Below are positions 1-7,451 of a stretch of 17,121 bases of DNA, piece after piece. Numbering within the stretch: position 1 is the first letter of the stretch; each line of letters opens with the position of its first letter. The translations under genes were made by a program, and so were the position numbers. This DNA comes from an uncultured Ruminococcus sp. Lineage in GTDB: Bacteria > Bacillota_A > Clostridia > Oscillospirales > Ruminococcaceae. Below the pieces are notes generated by a model that had not been told where the DNA came from, made no database searches, and saw nothing but the letters and a program-made list of their open reading frames with translations. The stretch covers positions 1-17,121 of the forward strand of contig CAMOXW010000229.1 of assembly GCA_946629405.1 (NCBI GenBank), written 5' to 3'.

Positions 1-663
1 AAATATTTTCCGCAGCATGAAGAAAAAATAAGGGTCGTGCCATGCGGAGTTGACCTGCAAAAATTCCACCCCTGCACCGAGCCGGAACGCATCCCGGAGG
101 TCAAAGCCTCGCTTGGCATCGAGGGTGACTACTTCCTGTACCTCGGAACTATCGAGCCGCGGAAAAACCTCGAAAGGCTCATAAGTGCCTATGCTGCGCT
201 CGTCCGCAAGCTCGGGGAGCGCTCGCCGAAGCTCGTCCTTGCAGGAGGCAAGGGCTGGCTGTATGACGGGATATTCGCAAGGGTCGAACGTCTGGGCTTG
301 CAGGACAAGGTTATATTCACCAGATACGTCCCCTCGGAGGACATGAATCCGCTTATGTGCGGGGCACTGGCATTCGTTTTCCCCTCGCTGTATGAAGGCT
401 TCGGTATGCCGCCTTTGGAGGCTATGGCCTGCGGAGTACCGGTGCTTGCCTCGGGTGAGGCTTCGCTGCCGGAGGTAACGGGTGACTGTGCGGTGATATG
501 CGACGCTTATTCCGTAAAGAGCATAGCTCAGGGACTTTACAGACTCTACGCCGATGAAAAGCTCCGGAAGGAACTGTCAGAGCGCGGACTTGAAAGAGCA
601 GAAGGCTTTTCATGGGAAAATTCAGCAAAAGAGCTGTATAAGATATATAACGAAATACTGTAA
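1..663 (+). CDS. Glycosyltransferase family 4 (GT-B fold), 5' truncated by window edge
   Basis: This is the C-terminal part of a GT4-type glycosyltransferase that would transfer a sugar from a nucleotide donor to a growing surface glycan at the cytoplasmic face. The frame is open back to base 1 and encodes [17 protein letters not shown], the usual lead-in to the second Rossmann domain, so the GTG at position 37 is internal and not the start. About 220 residues are visible. They include a domain opening ([15 protein letters not shown]) and the donor-binding EX7E motif in EGFGMPPLE (about positions 379-420), followed by [10 protein letters not shown] and LPEVTGDCA. The N-terminal acceptor-binding domain lies outside the window. 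The next gene starts 18 bases downstream, so the two are probably co-transcribed. Donor and acceptor cannot be told from sequence; mannose-type donors are common for this subgroup. Confidence 0.88.
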   Translation, partial: KYFPQHEEKIRVVPCGVDLQKFHPCTEPERIPEVKASLGIEGDYFLYLGTIEPRKNLERLISAYAALVRKLGERSPKLVLAGGKGWLYDGIFARVERLGLQDKVIFTRYVPSEDMNPLMCGALAFVFPSLYEGFGMPPLEAMACGVPVLASGEASLPEVTGDCAVICDAYSVKSIAQGLYRLYADEKLRKELSERGLERAEGFSWENSAKELYKIYNEIL

Positions 664-681
664 CGAGAGGGGGCTTTTGCC

Positions 682-1812
682 GTGGACGGCAGGCTGAGGA
701 TTCTTGAAGTCAATAAGGCTTATTATCCGCATATAGGCGGTATTGAAACGATCATCCGCCAGTACGCCGAGGAGCTCGGAAAAACTGAGGGCTTTTCGGT
801 GAAGGTACTCGTCTGCCGCGACGACAGAGGCGGTATGCGACGGGAGAAGATCAACGGAGTTGACGTGACCCGCTGCGGAAGCATGGGAACGTATTTCTCA
901 TGTCCGCTCTCGATGCAGTTTATCCGTAAATTCCGGGAAATGGCAGCAAAATCCGATGTCGTGCATATCCATGTGCCGTTCCCGCTTGCAGACGCTGCCC
1001 TGCTGCTTTCCGGCTTCAAGGGAAAGGTCATAGTGTCATGGCACAGCGATATCGTCAAGCAGAAAAAGCTCATGAAGCTCTACAAGCCGTTGATGTATAA
1101 GCTGCTCAGGCGCGCAGACCGGATACTTGTAGCTACGGAAGGACATATCATTGGCTCGGAGTATCTCCCGGAATTCTGGGAAAAATGCACTGTCCTGCCA
1201 TACGGCATCGTTCCGGAGGAGTACAGGTGCGTAAGACCCGGAGACTTCCTTGAGGATAAGTGTACCTACGTCGGCAGCGTCAAGGTGCTGTTCAGCGGGA
1301 GACTCGTCTATTACAAGGGCATTGACGTACTTATCGAGGCTTTCAGGGGCGTGACCGGATGTGAGCTTTTCATATCCGGCGCGGGTGCGCTTGAATCCGA
1401 AATGAAGGCAAGGGTGAAGCATTACGGTATGGAGGACAGAGTACATTTTCTGGGCTTTCTCCCGCAGAAGGAGCTGCGCAGAGCCTTCGCGGACTGTGAC
1501 ATCTTTGTTCTGCCCTCAGTTGAACGCAGTGAGGCTTTCGGCATAGTCCAGCTTGAGGCTATGGTCTACGGCAAGCCGGTCATCAATACCGCTCTGCCCT
1601 CGGGAGTGCCTTATGTCAGCATTCACGGCGATACCGGCATGACAGTGCCTCCATCGGACACGGATGCCTTGTGCTTTGCCATAAACAGGCTTGCCGACGA
1701 CAGGGAGCTGCGTGAGGAGATGGGAAAGGCTGCTGCGGAGCGCGTCGATAAGGTTTTTAACGAAAAATTAATTATAGAAAGGCTTTGCGGAGTTCTCTCC
1801 GGAAAGCTCTGA
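682..1812 (+). CDS. Glycosyltransferase family 4
   Basis: This is a complete 376-residue GT-B glycosyltransferase, a normal length for GT4. The N-terminal domain opens with ILEVNKAYYPHIGGIE (residues 8-22), whose Gly-Gly loop contacts the donor phosphate, and contains a WHSD motif (120-123). The C-terminal domain begins near residue 201 (KVLFSGRLVYYKGIDVLIEA) and carries the EX7E motif as E284 and E292. The GTG start at 682 is supported by a G-rich Shine-Dalgarno run at 668-673, eight bases upstream, and by good alignment of the first strand to the family. It is the second of two adjacent GT4 genes followed by a sugar-nucleotide reductase. I infer a role in assembling a capsular, exopolysaccharide or wall-associated glycan. 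The exact linkage is not predictable. Confidence 0.9.
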   Translation: MDGRLRILEVNKAYYPHIGGIETIIRQYAEELGKTEGFSVKVLVCRDDRGGMRREKINGVDVTRCGSMGTYFSCPLSMQFIRKFREMAAKSDVVHIHVPFPLADAALLLSGFKGKVIVSWHSDIVKQKKLMKLYKPLMYKLLRRADRILVATEGHIIGSEYLPEFWEKCTVLPYGIVPEEYRCVRPGDFLEDKCTYVGSVKVLFSGRLVYYKGIDVLIEAFRGVTGCELFISGAGALESEMKARVKHYGMEDRVHFLGFLPQKELRRAFADCDIFVLPSVERSEAFGIVQLEAMVYGKPVINTALPSGVPYVSIHGDTGMTVPPSDTDALCFAINRLADDRELREEMGKAAAERVDKVFNEKLIIERLCGVLSGKL

Positions 1813-1820
1813 GGTGAAAT

Positions 1821-2747
1821 ATGCGGGCACTTATCATCGGCGGAGCGGGATTTGTCGGAGGCTATCTTATCCGTGAGCTCCTGAGCAGCGGCTGGGAGGT
1901 CTGCGCGACCTGCTTGCCGGAGGAAAAGATAACCGGCTGTGATACTGTAAAGCTGGATATACTGAAAAGCGGCGCTGTTGGGGAAGTTCTTGAAAAGACC
2001 TGCCCCGACGTCGTGTACCATCTTGCCGCACAGAGCTCGGTTGCAGTATCGTGGAAGCGTCCGCAGCTCACGGCTGAGATAAACGTTGTGGGCACGATAA
2101 ATGTGCTTGAAGCTGTCCGGGAATACGGAAGGGCAAGGACTGTCCTCATCGGCTCGGGCGAGGAATACGGCTTCATCCGTGATGGCGCGTGTCCTCTCAG
2201 CGAGGACGAGCCGCTTCATCCGGGCAATATCTACGCGGCTACAAAGGCTTGTCAGGGGATGCTCGGGGAGATCTACGCCCGCGCATACAAAATGGATATC
2301 GTAATGGTACGGGCATTCAACCACTCTGGTCCGGGGCAGGCGGATATCTTCGTGATATCAGATTTCTGCCGCCAGATAGCCGAGGCTGAGGCCGGACTGC
2401 GCGAGCCGGTCATAAGGGTCGGCAATCTCTCTGCAAAGCGCGACTTCACAGATGTCCGCGATGTGGTGAGAGCCTACAGGCTGCTCGGCACCAACGGCGT
2501 TTCCGGAAGGGTGTATAACGTCGGGCGGGGAAAGGCTGTTGAGATACAGTACATCCTCGACACCGCTCTCGGCATGGCAAGGACTGATATCAGGACTGAG
2601 CGTGACCCTGCTCGTATGAGGGCTTCTGACATTCCGCTCATCGAACCGGATGTTTCGCTTATCCGCGAGGATACCGGCTGGCAGGCTGAGATAACTATGG
2701 AGCAGACCATAGGTGATACACTGGAATACTGGAGAAAGGAAAAATGA
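1821..2747 (+). CDS. rmd: NAD(P)-dependent sugar-nucleotide reductase, GDP-6-deoxy-D-mannose reductase-like
   Basis: This is a 308-residue extended short-chain dehydrogenase. It has a GGAGFVG dinucleotide-binding loop (residues 7-13), a GSGEEYG strand with S112, and the catalytic YxxxK as Y138-K142. RAFNHSGPGQ (164-173), VIRVGNLSAKRDFTDVRDVV and the late RASDIPLIEPD block (268-277) are the pattern I associate with GDP-4-dehydro-6-deoxy-D-mannose reductase. That enzyme reduces the product of GDP-mannose 4,6-dehydratase to GDP-D-rhamnose. The start at 1821 has a GAGGTGA site that overlaps the stop of the upstream glycosyltransferase gene. The following lipoprotein gene overlaps it by ATGA. No GMD gene is visible, so the substrate supply must be encoded elsewhere. 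A GDP-mannose dehydratase or an epimerase of the same superfamily is the main alternative; the SDR assignment is certain, the rmd name less so. Confidence 0.72.
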   Translation: MRALIIGGAGFVGGYLIRELLSSGWEVCATCLPEEKITGCDTVKLDILKSGAVGEVLEKTCPDVVYHLAAQSSVAVSWKRPQLTAEINVVGTINVLEAVREYGRARTVLIGSGEEYGFIRDGACPLSEDEPLHPGNIYAATKACQGMLGEIYARAYKMDIVMVRAFNHSGPGQADIFVISDFCRQIAEAEAGLREPVIRVGNLSAKRDFTDVRDVVRAYRLLGTNGVSGRVYNVGRGKAVEIQYILDTALGMARTDIRTERDPARMRASDIPLIEPDVSLIREDTGWQAEITMEQTIGDTLEYWRKEK

Positions 2748-3391
2748 AAGGATCCATCGCTCTTTTGTGCAGCATTGCTGCTGCTGGCGCGCTGCTTGTT
2801 TCGTGCGGAAGCGGCAGCTCGGAATCCGCTGCTGAAAAATCGCTGACCGGAAGCTGGACTTCCGACAAATTTGATATGACTATAGAGGAAGACGGCGATA
2901 TACTGGCGTGCTCAGATATGGGCAGCTCTGTTTTTGGAGGCTCCATGCAGTTCAACGAGGACGGCTCCCTTACCTTTCAGGGCAGGGAGTGCGGCAGCGA
3001 TACCTTCGACTACGACGGTGAGACTTACGTCCTTCACGCATTTTCCGATAATGACCTAACGCTGCGGAGGCTTGAACCCAACGACGGAAGCGTTTTCTAC
3101 GGGAAATATATCCTTGAGGAAAGCGCGACATATGATGCCATCTCAAATGGCTACGACAAGCGTTCCTCCGAGGCTGGCGGCGAGGACACCTTCGACGGCT
3201 CGGATATAAATATATATTTTGATATTTCAGCGGAGGGACTTTCCGCGCTTGCCGAGGTTCCGTTCGGAAAGGTCAACGATGACGAGACTGTCACGATATA
3301 CGATAAAGATGTGCCGTATACACTTGACGGCGACACGCTGACTCTGAGCGCAGCAGCCGGCGAAATGAAATTCACCCGCATCAGGGACTGA
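2744..3391 (+). CDS. Putative lipoprotein of unknown function
   Basis: This 215-residue protein has a lipoprotein signal: a short basic start, a hydrophobic stretch (residues 5-19) and the lipobox LVSC with C21 as the lipidated residue, followed by a Gly/Ser-rich acidic spacer. The mature part is strongly acidic and rich in predicted beta strands. LTGSWTSDKFDMTIEEDG opens it and LDGDTLTLSAAAGEMKFTRI closes it, which recalls lipocalin-like or META-type small beta-barrel lipoproteins, but I do not recognise a family with confidence. The ATG overlaps the stop of the preceding reductase gene (ATGA), implying translational coupling. A Shine-Dalgarno-like AAAGGAAAA precedes it. It probably sits on the outer face of the membrane. 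A link to glycan export or wall assembly is only suggested by its position. Confidence 0.75.
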   Translation: MKGSIALLCSIAAAGALLVSCGSGSSESAAEKSLTGSWTSDKFDMTIEEDGDILACSDMGSSVFGGSMQFNEDGSLTFQGRECGSDTFDYDGETYVLHAFSDNDLTLRRLEPNDGSVFYGKYILEESATYDAISNGYDKRSSEAGGEDTFDGSDINIYFDISAEGLSALAEVPFGKVNDDETVTIYDKDVPYTLDGDTLTLSAAAGEMKFTRIRD

Positions 3392-3411
3392 ACGTTCTGA
3401 AAGGATGTACA

Positions 3412-3735
3412 ATGATTGAGAAGGACAAATTGCTGACCTTCAGGGGCCATGAGAAAATAAGTGCCCTGAAGGCTCCGGCAAAGCTGACAGAGTTCGGCGA
3501 AAATCAGAATGAAGCCAATGAGCTGTTTGCTTCCGTGCTTGATGAGCTCGGGAAGCGTATCAGCGACCTGGAGTCAAAGCAGGTGCATAATGAGGAGATA
3601 ATGAGGAAGATCGCAGAGGAGCTCTCTGCGTTCAAGAAGGAGCTCGACAGGGTAAGGCTCTCGGAGAAGCTCAATTCCGGCACTATCGAACGTCTGAGCA
3701 ATGCCCTGAGGCTTGCCGGGGAGAACGGCGGCTGA
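3412..3735 (+). CDS. Small coiled-coil protein, unknown function
   Basis: This is a 107-residue, highly charged protein without a signal peptide or membrane segment. From about residue 35 to 95 it is almost continuously helical with heptad-like spacing of hydrophobic residues (LFASVLDELGKRISDLES, then IAEELSAFKKELDRVRLSEK), so a dimeric or oligomeric coiled coil is likely. The start is supported by AAAGGATG at 3400-3407, upstream of the ATG. It lies 20 bases after the lipoprotein gene and about 180 bases before atpB. It therefore seems to be the last gene of the glycan-linked unit, although no clear terminator follows it. I do not recognise the family. Length, codon use and the ribosome binding site support a real gene. 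Confidence 0.65.
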   Translation: MIEKDKLLTFRGHEKISALKAPAKLTEFGENQNEANELFASVLDELGKRISDLESKQVHNEEIMRKIAEELSAFKKELDRVRLSEKLNSGTIERLSNALRLAGENGG

Positions 3736-3812
3736 TGAAAGCTGTCACCTGAACGACATAGCATTATATACGAATTTTTATTGGCTGATATGTTAAAAAT
3801 GACAGTAAACAC

Positions 3813-3841
3813 TTGACTTTACGCGAGAATTGTTATATTAT
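3813..3841 (+). promoter_or_regulatory. Sigma-A-type promoter of the atp operon
   Basis: TTGACT (3813-3818) and TATTAT (3836-3841) are separated by 17 bases, each one base off consensus, in an AT-rich stretch. Transcription would begin near 3848, giving a leader of about 65 bases before the atpB start at 3914. It is the only good promoter between the upstream gene cluster and the ATP synthase genes. No strong terminator separates the two units, so some read-through is possible. Confidence 0.72.
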
Positions 3842-3865
3842 TATAGTTAGTTGATATCCACCGCG

Positions 3866-3887
3866 GAAACCGGAACTGTCCCGTTTC
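3866..3887 (+). promoter_or_regulatory. Leader hairpin before atpB
   Basis: GAAAC (3866-3870) pairs with GTTTC (3883-3887). After one C/C mismatch, GG pairs with CC, leaving a six-base loop. It ends about 10 bases before the atpB Shine-Dalgarno site and could stabilise the 5' end of the operon transcript. The stem is short, so the assignment is tentative. Confidence 0.35.
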
Positions 3888-3913
3888 TGCAAAAGAAGGA
3901 AGGTGATCTGATA

Positions 3914-4603
3914 ATGGGCGATCTTGCAGACAAGCTCATGGAGGAGCTTGAATGCCGGACAAGCTTTACTATACCGATCTTCGGCGGCATACCGGTGCCT
4001 GAATCATGCGTGATGACCTGGTTCATCATGGGGATCCTCGTCATCGGCTCGATTATCTTCACCAAAAGGATGAAGGTAGTACCCACCGGCTTCCAGTGCC
4101 TCGTCGAGAGTTTCGTGCTCTGGATGGATAACTTTTTCCTCGAAATACTGGGGAAAAACGGCAGGAAATATCTGCCGGTGCTGGAGACGCTGCTGCTTTA
4201 CATCGGCATATCCAACGTCATCGGTCTTGTCGGTCTCAGACCTCCGACAAAGGATCTCGGCGTTACCGCTACGCTCGCAGTCTTCGCTATACTGCTTATA
4301 CAGTACAGCGGGATACGCGAAAAAGGCGTGAGAAAATGGCTGCGGGGATTCCGCGAGCCTATGGCTTTCATGCTCCCGCTGAACATTCTGGAGCTCGTTA
4401 TAAAGCCGCTTTCGCTTTGTATGCGACTTTTCGGAAACGTCCTCGGCGCTTTCGTTATCATGGAGCTCATAAAGCTCATAGTTCCGGTCGGACTGCCGCT
4501 GGTGTTCAGCTTCTACTTCGATGTATTTGACGGCTGTATACAGGCTTATGTATTCGTTTTCCTCACCTCGCTTTTCATGTCGGAAGCGATGGAGGAGGAG
4601 TAG
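3914..4603 (+). CDS. atpB: F1Fo ATP synthase subunit a
   Basis: Subunit a forms the two half-channels that bring protons to the c-ring in the membrane. The protein has 229 residues with about five hydrophobic segments. The essential arginine is R171 in LSLCMRLFGNVLGAF (equivalent to E. coli R210), and the conserved RPPTKDLGVT loop is at 109-118. The last membrane helix carries DVFDGCIQAYVFVFLTSLF with the conserved Gln at 210. I start it at the ATG at 3914, preceded by AGGTGAT (3901-3907). A TTG at 3851 would add 21 residues that resemble no family N-terminus and would begin almost on the predicted transcription start. It is the first gene of the operon; no atpI precedes it. atpE follows after 24 bases. 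Confidence 0.95.
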   Translation: MGDLADKLMEELECRTSFTIPIFGGIPVPESCVMTWFIMGILVIGSIIFTKRMKVVPTGFQCLVESFVLWMDNFFLEILGKNGRKYLPVLETLLLYIGISNVIGLVGLRPPTKDLGVTATLAVFAILLIQYSGIREKGVRKWLRGFREPMAFMLPLNILELVIKPLSLCMRLFGNVLGAFVIMELIKLIVPVGLPLVFSFYFDVFDGCIQAYVFVFLTSLFMSEAMEEE

Positions 4604-4627
4604 TAAATTATCTGGAGGTATATTAAT

Positions 4628-4849
4628 ATGGGAATGATCGCATTAGGCGCAGGTATCGCTGTTCTTACCGGTGCAGGCGCAGGTATAGGTATAGGTATTG
4701 CAACTTCAAAGGCTGCGGAAGCTATTGCACGTCAGCCTGAGGCAAAGGGCGACATAAACAAGGCTCTCCTTCTCGGATGTGCGCTCGCGGAGGCTACGGC
4801 TATCTACGGCTTCGTTATCGCGCTCCTTATAATCCTGTTCCTTAAATAA
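4628..4849 (+). CDS. atpE: F1Fo ATP synthase subunit c
   Basis: This is the 73-residue hairpin proteolipid whose oligomer forms the rotating c-ring. Helix 1 is Gly/Ala-rich with the GxGxG packing pattern (residues 15-23). The conserved polar loop is [10 protein letters not shown] (34-43). Helix 2 carries the ion-binding carboxylate E55 in LAEATAIYG, with T57 and Y60. Compared with the sodium-binding c subunit of Ilyobacter, the Gln of helix 1 is replaced by I22 and the Ser after the Glu by A56. Established knowledge of the sodium site then points to proton coupling. The ATG at 4628 has a strong GGAGG at 4614-4618. A stem-loop follows the stop codon. Confidence 0.96.
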   Translation: MGMIALGAGIAVLTGAGAGIGIGIATSKAAEAIARQPEAKGDINKALLLGCALAEATAIYGFVIALLIILFLK

Positions 4850-4858
4850 CGCAGAAAT

Positions 4859-4899
4859 TGCTCCCAGGACATCTCTGCTGAGAAGTGCGTTCGGGAGCA
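4859..4899 (+). promoter_or_regulatory. Intergenic stem-loop between atpE and atpF, attenuator-like
   Basis: TGCTCCC (4859-4865) pairs perfectly with GGGAGCA (4893-4899) around a 27-base loop. The loop contains a second small hairpin, TCTC/GAGA (4872-4875 with 4880-4883). A T-rich but interrupted tract (TTCTTATTTTAT) follows. It may act as a partial terminator or as a 3' stabiliser of the atpE message, which must be made in excess over the other subunits. A full terminator is unlikely because the operon continues. Confidence 0.5.
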
Positions 4900-4932
4900 T
4901 TCTTATTTTATACAAGAACAGGAGGAAGACTT

Positions 4933-5424
4933 ATGCTGGATATTGATATATGGAATTTCATCTGGGCAGGCATAAACCTTATCCTGCTGCTGATACTTAT
5001 GAAGATATTCCTGTTCAAGCCGATCAGGAAAATGATGGAGAAGCGCACCCAGATGGTGCAGGACGAGCTCGATTCAGCCAAGCGCACCCGCGAGGAGGCT
5101 GAACAGCTTAAAGAACAGTACGACTCTGAGCTCGTTTCCGCTAAGGAGGAGGCTCAGAAGATCATCGACAAGGCTCATGAGGCCGCCGAGACCGAGCGCG
5201 CTGCTATGATAAGCCGCTCACAGGAGGAGGCTGACCGTATCATCGCCGATGCCGGAAAATCTATCGAAAACGAACGCAAGCGCGTGCTCGCACAGGCTCA
5301 GACCCAGATCGCTGATCTTGCGGTCGAGGCTGCTTCAAGGATAATCGGAGAGAACGTTGACGATGAGAAGAACCGCCGCCTCGTTGACAAATTCCTCAGG
5401 GAAGAGGAGGGAGTCGGCAAGTGA
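4933..5424 (+). CDS. atpF: F1Fo ATP synthase subunit b
   Basis: Subunit b is the peripheral stalk that holds delta and alpha against the rotor torque. The 163-residue protein has one N-terminal membrane helix ([20 protein letters not shown], about residues 7-26). A long charged coiled coil follows (about 35-140), rich in Glu, Lys, Arg and Ala, and the end is helical ([21 protein letters not shown]). I choose the ATG at 4933 because AGGAGGA (4920-4926) lies directly upstream. An in-frame ATG at 4885 would add 16 unrelated residues ahead of the membrane helix. The last bases overlap the start of the delta-alpha gene as GTGA, indicating translational coupling. Confidence 0.94.
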   Translation: MLDIDIWNFIWAGINLILLLILMKIFLFKPIRKMMEKRTQMVQDELDSAKRTREEAEQLKEQYDSELVSAKEEAQKIIDKAHEAAETERAAMISRSQEEADRIIADAGKSIENERKRVLAQAQTQIADLAVEAASRIIGENVDDEKNRRLVDKFLREEEGVGK

Positions 5425-7448
5425 ATGAAAAGGAAAAACAGCTCCTTGATGAGCTGAAGGAAGCTAAGATACCACAGGCCGATATTGACGAGACAGCCGC
5501 TGTGCTCGGTTCGTGCGGCGATGTCTCCGAGACCCTCGGCAATCCACTTGTCACACATGAGGAAAAGCGTGCGGTCATCGCAAAGCTCTTCCCGGAGAGT
5601 ATGCAGAAGCACATAATGAGCGCAGTCCGCGGAGGCATCGTTGACAAGCTCCCTGAGCTTATCGAGCTCTATACCGACTTTCTGATAGAGCAGGAGGGCA
5701 GCATCCGCGCAAGCGTCCGCTATGTCACCCCCCTTACAGAGCTCCAGCAGGCTGACCTGAGAAAGTTTATAATCGAAAAATTCGGCAAGAACGACGTTTC
5801 TATCGAATATATCCGCGACCCCGATATCATCGGAGGCTTTATCCTCAATGCCGGCGATATCGAGTACGACAAGAGCTACCGCACAAGCCTTCGCGCTCTC
5901 CGGGAGACACTCCACGGCAAGGCTGCAGAGCTTGCAGAAAGGGACGGTGAAAGTTCTTCCGGCTCCGGCGATATCATCTCCGTACTAAGAACGGAGGTCA
6001 GGGACTTCGATATAAAGTCCGGCGCCACCGAGACAGGCTTCATCACCCGTATCGGCGACGGTATCGCGGCTGTACGCGGCATGAACTCTGTAATGTACGG
6101 CGAGCTCGTCGAGTTTGAGACAGGAATACGCGGCATCGTCCAGAACCTTGAGGAAAATTCTATCGGTGTCGTCCTTCTCGGCGACGACCACGGCCTTACA
6201 GAGGGCTCGTCCGTTATCCGTACAGGCAAGCGCGCCGGTGTCGGCGTGAGCGATGAGCTTCTCGGCAGAGTTGTTGACGCACTCGGTGCTCCTATTGACG
6301 GCCTCGGTTCTATAAAGGCGGATGACTACTTCCCCATTGAGCGCGAGGCTCCCGGCGTTATCGAGCGTAAGCCTGTAAACGTGCCGCTCCAGACAGGTAT
6401 ACTTGCGATAGACTCAATGTTCCCGATAGGCAGAGGTCAGCGTGAGCTCATAATCGGCGACCGTCAGACCGGCAAGACCTCAATTGCCCTTGATACTATT
6501 ATCAACCAGAAGGACAAGGATGTTATCTGCATATACGTTGCTATCGGTCAGAAGTCCTCGACCGTCGCTCAGGTCGTGAATACTCTCAAAAAGTATGGCG
6601 CTATGGACTATTCCGTAGTTGTGTGCGCCTCCGCGAGCGACCCCGCTCCGTTCCAGTATATCGCACCCTATTCAGGCACGGCTATGGCTGAATATTTCAT
6701 GTCAAAGGGCAGGGATGTCCTCATTGTTTATGATGACCTCTCAAAGCACGCTGTTGCCTACCGTGCAATGTCGCTGCTGCTCCACCGTCCGCCCGGACGT
6801 GAGGCTTATCCCGGCGACGTTTTCTACCTCCATTCGAGACTTCTCGAGCGTTCAAGCCGTCTTGACGATGAGCACGGCGGAGGTTCGCTGACAGCTTTGC
6901 CGATAATAGAGACCCTTGCGGGCGATATTTCGGCTTATATCCCGACAAACGTCATATCCATAACCGATGGTCAGATATTCCTTGAGAGTGAGCTGTTCAA
7001 CTCCGGCCTCAGACCTGCCGTGAACTACGGACTTTCCGTATCGCGTGTAGGCGGTGCTGCCCAGACAAAGGCTATGAAGAAGGCTGCCGGAAACCTCCGT
7101 ATCGACCTTGCACAGTTCAAGGAAATGGAGATATTCACCCAGTTCTCCTCAGAGCTCGACCAGTCCACCACGGAGCTGCTCGACCACGGCCATATGCTTA
7201 CCGAGCTGCTAAAGCAGCCGCTTTACAATCCGCTTCCGCACTATGAGCAGGTAATACTTCTCTATGCCGCACAGCATGAGCTGTTCAAGGGCATACCGCT
7301 GAAGGAGCTGCGTTCCTACCGCGATGACCTCATGAGCTACATCCGAACCTACGGTCAGGATATCATTGAGGAAATAGAGGAAAAGAAGGTCCTTACGGAC
7401 GACCTTGCTGAGCGTATCGAGCGGATCGTTACTGCCTTCGAGGAATAA
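5421..7448 (+). CDS. atpHA: Fused F1 ATP synthase delta-alpha subunit
   Basis: One frame of 675 residues joins two F1 subunits that are normally separate. Residues 1 to about 170 are the delta (OSCP-like) subunit, recognisable by [19 protein letters not shown], the central [13 protein letters not shown] and the C-terminal [14 protein letters not shown]. Residues 171-184 form a Ser/Gly-rich linker ([11 protein letters not shown]). Residues 185-675 are alpha: the N-terminal helix [12 protein letters not shown], Walker A GDRQTGKT (346-353), the signature [10 protein letters not shown] (532-541) and the arginine finger R542. No ATG, GTG or TTG lies near the junction, so alpha has no obvious separate start. 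The GTG start overlaps the atpF stop by four bases, with GAGGAGGG upstream. The delta part lacks the usual YAKALF-type first-helix motif and is somewhat short. Alpha motifs are intact, so catalytic assembly should be possible; how one delta per F1 is achieved is unclear. Confidence 0.95.
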   Translation: MNEKEKQLLDELKEAKIPQADIDETAAVLGSCGDVSETLGNPLVTHEEKRAVIAKLFPESMQKHIMSAVRGGIVDKLPELIELYTDFLIEQEGSIRASVRYVTPLTELQQADLRKFIIEKFGKNDVSIEYIRDPDIIGGFILNAGDIEYDKSYRTSLRALRETLHGKAAELAERDGESSSGSGDIISVLRTEVRDFDIKSGATETGFITRIGDGIAAVRGMNSVMYGELVEFETGIRGIVQNLEENSIGVVLLGDDHGLTEGSSVIRTGKRAGVGVSDELLGRVVDALGAPIDGLGSIKADDYFPIEREAPGVIERKPVNVPLQTGILAIDSMFPIGRGQRELIIGDRQTGKTSIALDTIINQKDKDVICIYVAIGQKSSTVAQVVNTLKKYGAMDYSVVVCASASDPAPFQYIAPYSGTAMAEYFMSKGRDVLIVYDDLSKHAVAYRAMSLLLHRPPGREAYPGDVFYLHSRLLERSSRLDDEHGGGSLTALPIIETLAGDISAYIPTNVISITDGQIFLESELFNSGLRPAVNYGLSVSRVGGAAQTKAMKKAAGNLRIDLAQFKEMEIFTQFSSELDQSTTELLDHGHMLTELLKQPLYNPLPHYEQVILLYAAQHELFKGIPLKELRSYRDDLMSYIRTYGQDIIEEIEEKKVLTDDLAERIERIVTAFEE

Positions 7449-7451
7449 ACT

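Noticed and set aside
1623..2324. Antisense open frame (233 codons) across the second glycosyltransferase and the reductase
   Set aside because: It spans two clearly coding genes on the other strand and shows no domain or start signal.
3739..3763. Possible terminator after the coiled-coil gene (GCTGTC/GACATAGC)
   Set aside because: The stem is interrupted by a two-base bulge and has no adjacent T run, so it is too weak to call.
3851..3913. TTG start for atpB adding 21 residues
   Set aside because: It lies almost on the predicted transcription start, has no ribosome binding site, and the extra residues match nothing in the subunit a family.
5298..5915. Antisense open frame (205 codons) opposite the atpF and delta-alpha junction
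   Set aside because: It is the complement of strongly coding sequence, with no family match. It does not disturb the fusion reading.
5950..5990. Delta-alpha fusion as a sequencing frameshift
   Set aside because: Both parts are in the same frame with a coherent hydrophilic linker, and neither a stop nor a start codon is found near the junction. A single-base error would normally leave disrupted sequence on one side.
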